DNA of 64,000 nt, taken from NCBI GenBank assembly GCA_004154925.1, contig QJNS01000090.1, forward strand, positions 1-64,000. The letters are read 5' to 3'. Origin of the DNA: Monosporascus cannonballus. Taxonomy: Eukaryota > Ascomycota > Sordariomycetes > Xylariales. Below the pieces are notes generated by a model. It saw only the letters and a program-made list of their open reading frames with translations. It did no database searches and was not told the DNA's origin. Within the stretch, counting starts at the first letter, position 1; each line of letters begins with the position of its first letter. The position numbers were made by a program, and so were the translations under genes. Shown here piece after piece: positions 23,429 through 34,582 of this stretch.

Positions 23429-24648
23429 TATATATATGTATCTTACCCCAAATGCCTATCCGGGCGATTTGGTTTACCTGGAATCCATGAGCGAGCGGCT
23501 GGGTGGTGAGATGAGACGGGAGAAGATTTGTTGTTGAATGTACCGGTCCGTTTTCAAACCCAGGGTGTCGTCTCCTTTGGTCAGGAATCCCACCGTATTA
23601 GGTACAATTTCATGGACATCAGAAGCGTGGAGTTTTGAAAGGGGAAGGCGGGCTGCTTGAATTATTCCTTTTCGTGTGTTCTGCGTTTTACGCTTTGTTT
23701 TGCGCTGCCCACCTACCCTCCTCGCTGGTTTTCTACTGGTCTACATACGTGATGATTTGCGTTGCGCCTAAGAGAAGAGGGAGGGCACAGTAGAGAAAGG
23801 AGGAAATATCCAGAGAGAAGTTGTACGAATAATTGTCGAATCTCTGTGCGTCTGTGTGTACGTTGAAAGACTGTTGTTAGATTACGATGATGCCTCCGAG
23901 GCACTTAGCGCCGCTTTTTCTTTTCTTTTTCTTTTCTTTTCTTTTCTTTTCCTTTCTTTTCTTTTCTTTCTAGACGGCGAGGGACGGAGCAGAGGCCGGA
24001 TCATCATATGAATTCTGGGTATATGTCCTGCAGAGCGAGCGAGTACGCTGGATGCGGCGTTTATCGGTCAGGAAATGAGACAAATACATAGCATCATGCC
24101 GACCTAATATATACCCAAAGGTACTATTCCCAACACCAGGGCACAGTTCTGATTAAGTGCTTATCGGAGAGACCAAAATTCACACACACACACGCACGGA
24201 AGCACAGGTATTCGGTAGAAAAAGCCGCCCTGGCGCTATTAACTAAGTAGATAATTAGGTAGTATACAGCCTCGTTTGCCTTGTGGTCCTAAGAGAAAAA
24301 CTAGAGCTCATCGTAGGGTTCAGATATGCGATACTCACTGTGACGCCCCTGGCAAAAGTGCAAATTAAAACCAAGTACTTTTGAAATAGCCATGAATGAC
24401 CCAGCCACCAATAAACACAATACGCTTCTTCTGCTGACAGGGCAGCATGCCCGTATAAAAGAACGAGACTTCCCAAGTAGAGTAACCCCTTAAAAGCCAA
24501 GCTATCAATTTTATTCCCCAAGAAGACGCAGGGTAAATTGTCTCGAAACCTTGGGGTTACCCAAGGTCATACTCGGAAGCGTTGTTTTTCCAGGGCCTGA
24601 TGCAACCCGGGGACCAGCCAATCGCTCATAATCGCCTGGACACCACAA
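23429..24648. other. Convergent intergenic spacer
   Basis: About 1.2 kb between two converging genes (stops at 23428 and 24649), so it should hold two 3' UTRs. It contains a TTTTC-type pentanucleotide tract at about 23918-23970 and a short CA repeat at about 24181-24195. No gene is supported. Confidence 0.5.
23918..23970. repeat. Polypyrimidine (CTTTT)n tract
   Basis: Imperfect pentanucleotide microsatellite on the plus strand, with one irregular unit (CCTTT) in the middle. It lies in the shared 3' spacer. Confidence 0.75.
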
Positions 24649-27360
24649 TCATCCGGCGAGGCCCTTCTGAGGCGTGCCGTTGGGTTTTCTAGCGCCCGGG
24701 GGGAGGGAAGCTGGGATTTCCTCGTCGGAGTCGGAATCGCCGTCCGATGAGTCGCCATCGTCGTCGAGAACAACCGGTGCAGAAGCTGAGCCACTACGTT
24801 GATCGGGGGGCGACTGGGTTTGTGTAGCTCTAGTGGGCAAAGGTTGGCCCGGCTGAGTGACGTGCGACGAGACCCTGTAGCCCTTACGCTGGAGTGAAGA
24901 TAAGCTGTTATGAGGCGGAGGCTGGTTTGCAGGATGTTGACTGCCTGGTGTCTGCTGCTGTGATTGGGCAGGAAGCGTGGGATCGGTCAATGCAGCTGTG
25001 GCACTAGAACCTCCCAACCCAGTGTTTATGTCAGAAACGGCTAGATGCTTGCTAGGGCTATTCGGCACGCTATTCGGGAGAGGTCCTGGTTGAGTGCCCA
25101 ATAAATAAATTCCTTGACCCGTACGCTGACGTTTGGAGCTCGGCGTGTCCTCCCGTTGACTGGGTGAGGTATGCTTCAGTCCCATGCGCTGGCGCTCTCC
25201 CTCGATTTCGGCTCTTGTACGTCGATTACGGAGGCGTACTCCATACTTCTTTCGTATGATGCTCTGTTTCGTGCTGAAACTGTTCTGAAGGCCATCCAGT
25301 TTCGTTTTCCTCTCAGTAGGGTCGGGAATCCCTTCCGCTTCTTTAAATCGAGCGGCGAAACTGATCTCAGCTTGACGAAGTTCCTCGTTCAGTCTTGCCA
25401 ACGTCGCCTCGTTCAGATGTGCATAGGGATCGAAGTCCTTCGAGGAGACCACTCCAGTTGTAGAGTTTTGCTGAACCGGGGTTGGGGCATAATAAGGCGA
25501 AGATGCGACAGCAGGCGGCGCTGGCATAGCGGACGCAGGCATAGGGCTGTTATTTCCCGACGAGAGGAGAATAGGTGACCCTGTATCCACTGCAGGTCTA
25601 GGGGTCGCTGGGGCTGTGGCATGTTCTCCGCAGACATTGTTTGCTTGATGCTATTCGGTATCAGATGGGTCTGAGTACCCCGCCTTGTGGAAAGATACCA
25701 CTTACATATTGTTGCCCAACTTTGGTAATGAAACCGGTACCGCAAGCTGCACATGAGAAGGGGAACCCATTCGCATTCGGGGGCGGTTTGGTGCAAACCT
25801 GTTTTTGGACGTGCTATACAACAGTTAGCAAAGATTTGACCACATGAACTGAAAGGAGACTGACGTATTCATAAGGCGCGTTGCTAGTAAATTTGCGCCA
25901 ACACATGCGACATTGTAGGTCCGCAACACGGCCACCTGGTGTGGCTTGTGCGACGGGCCGGGGATGCTTAGGGTTATAGTTATTGCTGATGCTTTGACCC
26001 TGGTTCATGGAGGGCACTGTGGGCATGACTCTCTCCCTCTGGTCATCAAGCACGTCGCTGTTCTCATAGCCAAGACGCTCTGCCCGGGCGAGCGCGTTAA
26101 TCAAGGACCTAGCATCGATGGTTTTGAGGCGCTTCTCCATTGCTTTGTCGAGGAAGTAGTTGCTACATCGGCTAAGTATTAGATCCGAAACTTCATCCAA
26201 GTCATTGGACTTAAATTGCTCAATGATCTCGTTCTTGGAATCGGATACCATCTTCCCACCGAATTCTTTGATGGCACGACGAATAATGGCCCCGTTGGCA
26301 TGATGTATCACGGCGTTTAACTACTCGACGGGTTAGCAAGAGGCTATAGGACGAAGGCTTTGAAAACAGCAAGCGATGTTGAACCGCGGTAGTCAGTGTG
26401 AAACCATTCATGAGAATGACGGAAAGTCCCATTCGGTATATAGAAACACATTATCATATAGCTTCCCGTGCAGAGCAGTGTCTGGCAACCAAATCGGCAT
26501 GGCGAGGCCATTGCGCTGCTGCATCCCAGGAAGAGATGAGAGCCGCAGGAGGGATATCTGCCGGATGACATTCCACAGACAGGAGACTTGAATTATAACA
26601 GGATGTGACTTACCAGGAACGCATGATGGAATTCTGAACCGAGTATAGCTTTCTCCCAGTTATCTCTAATCGCCCTCCTCACAGCTTCCGGGATAGACTG
26701 CTGGATAGCGTAGGTGAGGCGGGCGTTGTCATCAATGAACTTAGGATTGCCCTTAAGATACTCTTGGTTTGGCGACGGGAACCCCTTAGGACTGTTGTAC
26801 TGACTGGACTGCCTCGAGTAAGTTCCGGGCGGCTCTACTATGGGCACTTTCCCGTGCGAAGAACTTGCTGACGAGCGCCGCTGCATCTGGGGTCGCTGAA
26901 ATTGATGTTGTTGACCCCCCGGCGGCGGAGTGGCAGGGACATGAGCCGGCATGGTTGAAGAAGGAGACGGGCGCATTAGTTGCGTTTTCTCTGTATGAAG
27001 TTGCGTCAAGGAAGGTGTCCGAGAGACCGGGGCAGAGCTACCAGTTGCTGTTGGAGTTTCATTTCCATTTGTAGCTGCAGCAAGTGGTGCAGCAGCTGGA
27101 TTATTGGAACCAGCATCGTTGATACCGTTGATACCATTGAGACCGTTGACACCGTTGGCGACGCGGTCATTAATAGTACTCAGCGTATTATCACTGGGAA
27201 GTTGGGGACTGGGTACGGTATGATCAGTGGTACTGGCGCCGGCAGTAGTAGCACTAGCGCCTGCAGTGGTAGCAGCGGTAGTGCTAGTAGCTGGAGGCGC
27301 AATTGGTGGTGATGGTGATGTAGGGGAGGGCGTATTAGCCGTTTCCATTGGCGGCTCCAT
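24649..27360 (-). CDS. Fungal protein with two matched C2HC zinc fingers
   Basis: Four exons: 26614-27360, 25865-26320, 25706-25813 and 24649-25650; 770 residues. Introns are 293, 51 and 55 nt, with donors GTAAGT, GTCAGT and GTAAGT, TAG acceptors, and a clear GCTAAC branch in the first two. The N-terminus is Ser/Thr/Asn-rich. A helical domain spans the first junction (IPEAVRRAIRDNWEKAILG to AVIHHANGAIIRRAIKEFGG). Fingers follow at about 386-408 and 422-444, both CX2CX12HX5C. A charged helix ends in IRKKYGVRLRNRRTRAEIE, then an acidic/Ser tail. I recall this architecture as a widespread Pezizomycotina family of unknown function; nuclear DNA or RNA binding is plausible. The start is the first in-frame ATG (MEPPMETANT). 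Confidence 0.82.
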
Positions 27361-28591
27361 CGTAAGCCGGCTGCTTAACCCAGCCCTGGCTGGCAATGCT
27401 AGTAGGGACTGTAGATGCGAGGGATCTCAGACGAACACCCCACAAAATCACGGCTTGTTCGCTTACCGCCTCGTAGTTAATCCGAGCTTAACTTGGCAGC
27501 CAGCAATTGATGCGCGCGTAGGTACCTGGCAAAATCACTCGAATCTACTTTGACGCGTGAATGCAGAAGAAACGGTCCCAAACAGCTCGTACCAATCGCA
27601 TACGTGAAGGTGCAACCAAAATGATGGATGGTTCTTACAGAATCGGCCGTACAACGCGTTGTATCGTACTCTTGCGAGAAAACAACCTGGTCGACTTGTA
27701 AAATAAAGAGTGATGAAGGTCAATCCGGGCTGGGGGGGAAGGTGCATATTTTAACGCTCGGCTTTAAAATATTTAATTAGCGTCATATTAAATAAAGGAA
27801 AGTGCACTTAATTTTACGATTTAACCAACTTAAATGACCCACAGCTATATTATTAAGCCCTTCTCATTGGCTTCACGTGCATGAGATAACGCAAGTGATG
27901 TCAGATACAAATTTAGTAGGTCTCGGTTTAGTTTTGGCAGAATGCGGTGGCCAACTTCAGAAGCCGCATGGAGCCAAGCAATTCAGTCTTAATTACTCAG
28001 TCAACCGCAACCCGGCTTCCTTAGCCGTACTGAACAGCCACGGAGTGAAAAATTGCTTAGGTATTTCCCCAACTGCAAATTTAGCAAGCGGTAACCAGAG
28101 CGGTTACAGCACTAGCCTAAATTAATATGCGTTTTATGAAAAAAACTATTTCGCTTAATTTAATTCGCTACTAAAAGACGGATATTAGAAAATAAGATCT
28201 ATAATATATTTATCGGTTACTGTTATAATAAATTAGCGGTTAAATGAATAGAGCCGATTTTTAAATCAATTTTAATTTTAATATTTTATTTATAAGCCTT
28301 AATAATTATAAACTATATTTTTAAATAATAGCGTTATTATATTTAAAATACAATGTTAACTAACTGTATTTTCTTAACTAATAAACTTTATAATTACATT
28401 AAAGTAAAATTACGTAATTTAAATCCTATAAAACTTTTAACTTCGATATTGTTTAACAAGTACAGCAGCTAAAATAAACTTCCTAATAATATCTCGCTTT
28501 GGCCCATATAAACTGGCATAAGCTCAGCCTAAAGGACCGCTGCACACAAAGGCAAAAAGGTCCGTATCTAAGAAACGACGACAAAAAAGTT

Positions 28592-28670
28592 TTACAGGAG
28601 GCGCCGATTATGGATCCGAATCCCTCGCTTGGTATCACATTTAAAGCTTCCGTTTAGGCGTCTCCTGTAA
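28592..28670. repeat. 79-bp inverted-repeat micro-element
   Basis: Ends in 14-bp inverted repeats, TTACAGGAGGCGCC (28592-28605) and GGCGTCTCCTGTAA (28657-28670), with one mismatch. The loop is 51 bp. It could be a tiny MITE relic or a hairpin; no target duplication is evident. Confidence 0.4.
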
Positions 28671-29360
28671 TTCATTAAGAGCTGCAGTCTGTGTGGTAGA
28701 GCTTTAAGAGCTGGAGACGAAGCAGGAACCCCTGGGGCATGTATTGCAGCTTATGTGTGGTTACATAAGTTGTAGCACGATAGTATGCCAATGAATTCTT
28801 TGCTTCGTAAGAAAGCTCCATGAGGTGTCTTGAGACATAATGAGAAGTGATTGCACCAAGATACACCTCCAATCCGAAGTGTCCTAACGCTTACTGGATG
28901 GGAGTGAAGGGAAAGGAAGTAAGAAAGGGAGTAGGATGAGGATGAAAGGATACATAGGAGACGGGACGAGGCCCAGCAGCTGCCTCTGGAGCAGGATATT
29001 AGAGAGCTTATTTGGTAGTGTAATCAGTAGTAAGAAACGAGTATTTGGGTGGCTCCCTTGTCGAGAATAAATCTCATGTATCTAGGTTCCGAGCAGCTGT
29101 AGTCGTCACTGGAACCCCGGCTCACTGACGTGTCACATACATCTGACGTTCACCAAGTCGAAGAGCGGCTACGATTAATAGCCATCGATGGGGTGCGGGC
29201 ATATCAAGGAGATCCTAAGGGGTTCCCCTCTGGAATTTCCAGTTTCTTTACTTGAATCCGTTTAAAGATACCTTAAAAAATCGATCAAAGCAGCAACAGA
29301 CAGCCCCGTTGGGCTCCGGTTGTATTTCCTTTCGAACGAAGGAAGCAGCTTACTGTAAAT

Positions 29361-29383
29361 CCCTCCGGACGGCCGTCGGAGGG
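29361..29383. repeat. GC-rich near-perfect palindrome
   Basis: CCCTCCGGACGGCCGTCGG followed by AGGG is self-complementary apart from one shifted base. It lies in AT-leaning spacer DNA and may be an end of a decayed transposon or a simple hairpin. Confidence 0.4.
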
Positions 29384-30058
29384 CCGCTGGAGGCAATTAA
29401 AAAGGGTGCTAATGTAATTTTGTAGGCTCCAGGGCTATTTAAACTACGGATTGATTTTCGGTTTATTAGTATAATTGCCAAAAGCAGTCCGAGGAACGAG
29501 CTGTGGGACTATCATATCGCTCTGGCAACAAGCAGCAGGCAATCCGGCCATCCTTCGAGCGCCTTGGGATCTCCTTCAATGTGTTCACGAAATCGATGTG
29601 GCCGGAAATTCCAGATACGCTAACTTCTGCCAAGATATTCCAGACCATCCGTAGTCACGATTCTTTGGAGAACAGAACTTTAACGCACACAAATCGCCTA
29701 CCCAAGTACCTAATAGAAGGTCTCCTTCATGACGGAAAGGTAGCCACCGTCAAATGAGGAAGCACCCCATAGAGACGCACGGCTCGATTCCCTAGGATCA
29801 ATCCTTCGGTGTACATTTCAAGCACCTATTCAACTTCACCGCCCAGGGAAACGAGTCTTGTTATAACCAAAATGTCCGCTAAGGCTAAAAACGGCCAGAT
29901 ATAGCAACCAACTCCAAAACTTTTGCCAAGAAACGTCTTATACCCAGCTCCTCTATATTTTTCGCAACAAAAAACAAAACCCTCAAACGGCCCTCTCCGG
30001 TTCTGGCCGCTTCCTCCGGAACCAAATGCGTTCTACCCACCTACATGCCCTGGGGCGA

Positions 30059-33000
30059 CTACTTGCGCCCCGGCGCGGGACCCTTCTCGACGACCCGCCC
30101 GGCGTCGAGGCGGATGAAGTAGTCGGCACCCCTGACGGCCTCGAGACGGTGGGCGATGGTGATGACGGTGCTGTGGCGGAGCTCCTCACGCAGGACCTCG
30201 TGGATGGCAGCGGCGGTCTCCTTGTCGATGGAGGCGGTGGCCTCGTCGAGGATGACAACGGGGCTGCGGCGCAGCACGGCGCGGCCGATGCCGACGAGCT
30301 GGCGCTGGCCCTGGCTGAGGTTGCGCCCGCCGCCGTCGACGCGCGAGGCCGGGGTCCACTGGCCGCCCCCGCCTAGCACGCGCTGCAGCACGCCCGCGCA
30401 CTCGGCGTCCGAGTACTCGCCGAGCGGGTCCAGGTTCTGCCGCAGCGTGCCCGGGAACAGCACGGGGTCCTGCGCCACGAAGCTGATCCGCTGCCGCCAC
30501 GCGTGCACGTCGACGCGCGATATGTCCACGTTCCCCACGCGGATGACGCCCCGCTCCGGGTGCATCGTCGCCAGCAGCGCCAGCGCGAGCGTCGACTTGC
30601 CGGACCCCGTCCTCCCGAGCACGGCGCACGTCGAGCCCCCGGGGATTGTGAAGGACACGTCCCATAGCGAGGGCTCGAGGTGCGGCGCGTACCTCAGCGT
30701 CACCGAGTCGAACGTGATGTCGTCGCGGGACGTGGGCCAGGCCGCGGGGGGCGCGAGGTCCCCGCTGAGCTCCTCCTCGATGTCCAGCAGCTCGACCACC
30801 CTCTCCACGGATACGAAATCCATTTGTAATTGGCCGTAGACTTTGCACAGCGAGTGCGTCGCATCGACAAACAGCGAAGCAGTCGTCAGGACGAAGGCTG
30901 TCAGACCGGGCGACAAGCCTTGGTACAACGCCAACAGCGTCAGTACGAACGTCGACAACGCCGACAAGGCATCGAACCGGTACATGAGCCATGCCTGGAG
31001 GCTCCAGAAGAAATGGTCCATTTTCTGGAATGCATCGGTGACCTCGATGTTGCGCGACTGGAAGTGCATCTGTGCCTTGAACGCGCGAATAGTCGCTAGG
31101 CCATCGACGAGAATCCCAAAGTTCGACATGAGCGGGCTAAGAGAGACCATCTCGAGTCTCCGGAGGCTCTGAGACGTTGGTAAGAAATGCCTAAATATCA
31201 GGATAAAGCCAAGGGTCATCCCCAGGGCAAAGACGAAGAACACGGGGGTCGCCAGGGCGACGACCGCCATGCTGCTTGCCCAAGTGATAGCGTGGAACGC
31301 GACGTCTTGGAGAGGCTGGATTATGCCGCCGTCTATCATGCCAATATCAGAGGTAAGACGGTTCATCAGCCGCCCGATCGGTGTAACGTCGTAGAACCGG
31401 AACGTAGCGTTGCTCACTTTTCTGATGACTCGGGCAAACAGATCCTTGGCAGCTACGTAAAGGATGAGTAGCAAACCGCACTGACTGAGAGTTGATACAA
31501 ACATAGTCATGAGGCCAATGGCGGCATACCATATAAGCCATGGTTTGACGTCCCTTTCTGGGCTTGGGAGTCCGCTAAATATCTGGCTTCTGGCGGTAGT
31601 GGTGTTTGCCGTGACGGAGGTGGTATTCACCGTGATTAACGAGTTTGACAAGCTTGTCCCCAGCTGAGCCTCGATATTTTCGTACGCCTCACCCCACGCC
31701 TTTAGGAACCAGGAGTTGAACACCATAATGAATCGAAACAGCGCATACATCCCAACCAGGAGCGCCCATGATTTTAGCTTACCAGCCCTGATGTATGTCC
31801 AGTAGACTCTGGCAACGACGCCCCCGGAAGCCCGGTCCTCATCTTCGATAAATTTGTCGGGAATCACAGTATCCTCCTGTTCGTCAAGTGTAGCATGTGC
31901 CTCCTCTTCACGGGAAGCGCCTGGGGCACCCTGGTGCCGCGACAGTATTTCGATTTCCCTATCAATTTCATCCGCCTCAAGTTCATGGGCCCACCCATCA
32001 TCGATCTCGACCACCTTGTTTGCTAGATGGGTACACAGATCGACTCGATGCGTAACAAGGATCACCGTGCGATCTTTAACGAGGGGCCCCGGTCCCTTGA
32101 ACAACTTGCGGACGATCGACTCGGCTGTGTGATGGTCAAGCGCAGCAAGCGGATCGTCCAGCAACAAAATACGGGACCGGCTATACACGGCTCTCGCTAG
32201 TGCTACTCGCGCCTTTTGACCCCCCGAAAGACCTACGCCATTTTCTCCAATATTGGTCAGGTCTCCATGTTTAAAGTTCATCAAATCTGGTGTAAGTGCG
32301 CAGGCATCTAAAACCTTCTTGTACCTGAAGGGATCCATAGGGAAATTAAAAAGGATGTTGTCTCGGATACTCATATTTTGAAGCCATGGGGACTGTGCGC
32401 AGTAACCAATCATTCCATTAGGGAGGAGACAGAATCCGCCCAGTTGGTCCAGTTCACCGAGTATGCCTTGTAACAGGGCCGTCTTTCCTGACCCGACTCT
32501 GCCACAGACGACCGTTAGACCGGTGGAGAAGTTCAAATCCAGATCCTTTAGAACCGGCTTATGATGGCCAGGCCATGCGAGTGTAGCACCCTCAAACCTG
32601 ATTTCAGATGGAGCATCGGTGTAACTGCCCTCCTCTTTGTCTGGTTCTGCCATGAAGGCGTCGAGGCGCCCCATTGCAACGCTGGCATTGAGAAGGGTTG
32701 TGATGAGTGAGGGGACTTCCTTCAAGCTCTGCTCGAGCATCGTAAACAGCTGCAGCGCGGGGAAAGCAATATCGACTGGCAATGGGTTGCCAGCTATATA
32801 AGTGTAGCCAAAGAAAGTAAACACGGGGAAAAGAGCAGCGGCAGAGAAGTTCGTTGCGCTAATACCGACTGCCCATAGCCCGGTCACGATCCGCATACGG
32901 AGCTCTTTGCCCCGTGCCTCCATGATGTTTTCAAGCCATTTAGACTGCCAATCATACCATCTAAGGTGTCGGATAGCTTCGACGAATTGAGAGGTAACCT

Positions 33001-34582
33001 GTAGTCTGACATCCGTTGCGACTCGCCGAAGCTTTTCATTCGCAATCAATGAGCGAACGCAGGCTGCGTTCGCTAACTGGATCATGACAACCCAGGCTAT
33101 ACCAAAGAGACAGGCCCAGCCGAGCAGCTTCCAGACCAGAAAAAGAGACAGTACCAGTTGCAGCGGTTTCGTGATGATACTAGCAAACTCCCAAAACCGC
33201 TGAGCAACCTGATAGACGTCATTCTTCATCAAGTTGAGGATTTTTCCCATGGTGGCCGGCTGCTCAGCCGGTCTCTTAATTATTGCAGTGCGAGGTCTGC
33301 GCAACCGCAGAAGCTCAAGCAGCCGAGCCAGACAGCCTCTTGGGGTGCGGGGCCTAGCGCCCAGTAATGGCAAATCTGGCTCGTCATGATCCTCAACCCC
33401 GTTCTCGTGGATGGTCTCCTCGTTCTCAACAACGGTCCCCACAGATTTCCGAGATAGGGTCTTATGGTAGATGGTGGTCAACATCTCTCCGCGCGCCCTC
33501 TCGTATGCGCGGCGACTGAACCACGTATTTAGCACACCTGACTGGGCCGCCACAAGGCGCACAATCATGATCACCGCCGCGTAATAAAGTGACTCATATC
33601 GGTAGGCGGGCCCGTTCTTGATTGATCGTAGCAACAGCTGCAAAAGCACAGGGAGCGAGAGCTTTACTAGGGCCTCGATAACTCCCAGTAAGGTAATGAT
33701 CATCAAATCTAGGCCATTTGCCAAAAGGAGCCGTCTGGTTAAAGAGCCTCCGAGGTCTTGGAAGCGTCGGTGGAGCCTATTATGCTGAAATTCGTATGGG
33801 AGTTTCCAAACATCGCAGTCGTTCAGCTGTTTATCATAGCCGCGGCTAATTAGCGGTGCCAGCCACGAAACGGACATAAACTGCCACAGTGTAAGGTTGT
33901 CCTCCGGGCTCCGGAAGTCGGAGTCAGGGGGACTATGGAGTTTAGCAATATCAGCGGTATCCGGCTCCGCGGATCGTAGGGGCAAAGACGGATCTCGCAT
34001 GGGCATCCCCAGAATGAAAAGTAGCGCGGCAAAGGCAGTGCCGATAATGGCTACATGTAATATGTCGACCCCTTCGCCCCCATTGCATCGAGCGGCTAGC
34101 GTGACGAGCTCGCAAGTTAATACTGCGGTGAAGACCGCAAGCAGGGTTTTCGGGGTCTTCCGCGGTCGGTCTACGACCGCGAGAAAAAGAATGACGAGCC
34201 ATGGTATTTGCACTAAAAGTCTGGCGAGGCTGAATCGCGACGGTATGACAGCCGCCGCGGCAGCCAAAGCATTCCCGATAATGGCCAATATTAATAGGGC
34301 AAAGAAATGGAGAGTCCATAGTCTCTTGTAGACTATCCGAGTTGGCTCCTCGTTTGCCTCGTTCGCGAAGGGCCGAGCCCATTGGGGCCCTTTCCGTAAT
34401 AATGGTCGTGCCAAATAGGTAAGGAGACAGCATCCAGCTACGGCTGTTTGGACGATAGCGCAGGTTAATATGGTATCTGCTATGTCGTGTGAGACCCCAG
34501 AAGACGCATGCCCCGATTTTTGAGAAGCGAAAAGTGAAAAGCTAAGCTCGAGAAGAGACCCATCTTGGTGTGACAGCGTCAT
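30059..34582 (-). CDS. ABC transporter, subfamily C (MRP-like)
   Basis: Single exon, 1507 residues, a full-length ABCC exporter of plasma or vacuolar membrane. An N-terminal TMD0-like block (about 35-195) precedes TMD1 and NBD1. NBD1: Walker A GRVGSGKT (694-701), signature LSGGQ (785-789), Walker B ILLLDDP, where the usual Glu is Asp as is normal in ABCC NBD1. TMD2 lies at about 935-1240. NBD2: Walker A GRTGSGKS (1323-1330), signature LSQGQ (1422-1426), Walker B VVILDEA with the catalytic Glu, then H-loop IAHRL. The protein ends soon after NBD2 (VVEKGPAPGRK). ABCC pumps export glutathione conjugates, drugs or metabolites; the substrate cannot be read here, and no biosynthetic cluster adjoins. 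The GC content of the last ~800 bp is higher than the rest. Confidence 0.93.
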   Translation of the reverse strand: MTLSHQDGSLLELSFSLFASQKSGHASSGVSHDIADTILTCAIVQTAVAGCCLLTYLARPLLRKGPQWARPFANEANEEPTRIVYKRLWTLHFFALLILAIIGNALAAAAAVIPSRFSLARLLVQIPWLVILFLAVVDRPRKTPKTLLAVFTAVLTCELVTLAARCNGGEGVDILHVAIIGTAFAALLFILGMPMRDPSLPLRSAEPDTADIAKLHSPPDSDFRSPEDNLTLWQFMSVSWLAPLISRGYDKQLNDCDVWKLPYEFQHNRLHRRFQDLGGSLTRRLLLANGLDLMIITLLGVIEALVKLSLPVLLQLLLRSIKNGPAYRYESLYYAAVIMIVRLVAAQSGVLNTWFSRRAYERARGEMLTTIYHKTLSRKSVGTVVENEETIHENGVEDHDEPDLPLLGARPRTPRGCLARLLELLRLRRPRTAIIKRPAEQPATMGKILNLMKNDVYQVAQRFWEFASIITKPLQLVLSLFLVWKLLGWACLFGIAWVVMIQLANAACVRSLIANEKLRRVATDVRLQVTSQFVEAIRHLRWYDWQSKWLENIMEARGKELRMRIVTGLWAVGISATNFSAAALFPVFTFFGYTYIAGNPLPVDIAFPALQLFTMLEQSLKEVPSLITTLLNASVAMGRLDAFMAEPDKEEGSYTDAPSEIRFEGATLAWPGHHKPVLKDLDLNFSTGLTVVCGRVGSGKTALLQGILGELDQLGGFCLLPNGMIGYCAQSPWLQNMSIRDNILFNFPMDPFRYKKVLDACALTPDLMNFKHGDLTNIGENGVGLSGGQKARVALARAVYSRSRILLLDDPLAALDHHTAESIVRKLFKGPGPLVKDRTVILVTHRVDLCTHLANKVVEIDDGWAHELEADEIDREIEILSRHQGAPGASREEEAHATLDEQEDTVIPDKFIEDEDRASGGVVARVYWTYIRAGKLKSWALLVGMYALFRFIMVFNSWFLKAWGEAYENIEAQLGTSLSNSLITVNTTSVTANTTTARSQIFSGLPSPERDVKPWLIWYAAIGLMTMFVSTLSQCGLLLILYVAAKDLFARVIRKVSNATFRFYDVTPIGRLMNRLTSDIGMIDGGIIQPLQDVAFHAITWASSMAVVALATPVFFVFALGMTLGFILIFRHFLPTSQSLRRLEMVSLSPLMSNFGILVDGLATIRAFKAQMHFQSRNIEVTDAFQKMDHFFWSLQAWLMYRFDALSALSTFVLTLLALYQGLSPGLTAFVLTTASLFVDATHSLCKVYGQLQMDFVSVERVVELLDIEEELSGDLAPPAAWPTSRDDITFDSVTLRYAPHLEPSLWDVSFTIPGGSTCAVLGRTGSGKSTLALALLATMHPERGVIRVGNVDISRVDVHAWRQRISFVAQDPVLFPGTLRQNLDPLGEYSDAECAGVLQRVLGGGGQWTPASRVDGGGRNLSQGQRQLVGIGRAVLRRSPVVILDEATASIDKETAAAIHEVLREELRHSTVITIAHRLEAVRGADYFIRLDAGRVVEKGPAPGRK

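Larger units (their letters stand above)
27361..30058. other. Intergenic region with AT-rich degenerate block
   Basis: Nothing with a defensible gene model. 27750-28500 is AT-rich, especially 28130-28480, and looks like an old RIP-damaged repeat that I cannot assign. It is followed by a short inverted-repeat unit (28592-28670) and a GC-rich palindrome (29361-29383). Weakly protein-like frames at 28675-28872 (minus) and 29503-29757 (plus) lack motifs and ATG starts. Confidence 0.45.

Noticed and set aside
22660..23490. Overlapping open frames on both strands inside the coiled-coil gene
   Set aside because: GC-rich codon bias at the 3' end opens several frames; only the 598-codon frame has coherent heptad and charge patterns.
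28675..28872. 65-codon minus-strand frame next to the inverted-repeat unit
   Set aside because: No ATG-led start or motif; insufficient to call a gene.
29503..29757. 84-codon frame reading KQQAIRPSFERLGISFNVFT
   Set aside because: Looks mildly protein-like but has no ATG at its start, no family motif and no splice partners; may be a gene or transposase relic.
30156..30992. Open frames overlapping the ABC transporter 3' end
   Set aside because: Shadows of the GC-rich NBD2 coding sequence, which has all its catalytic motifs.
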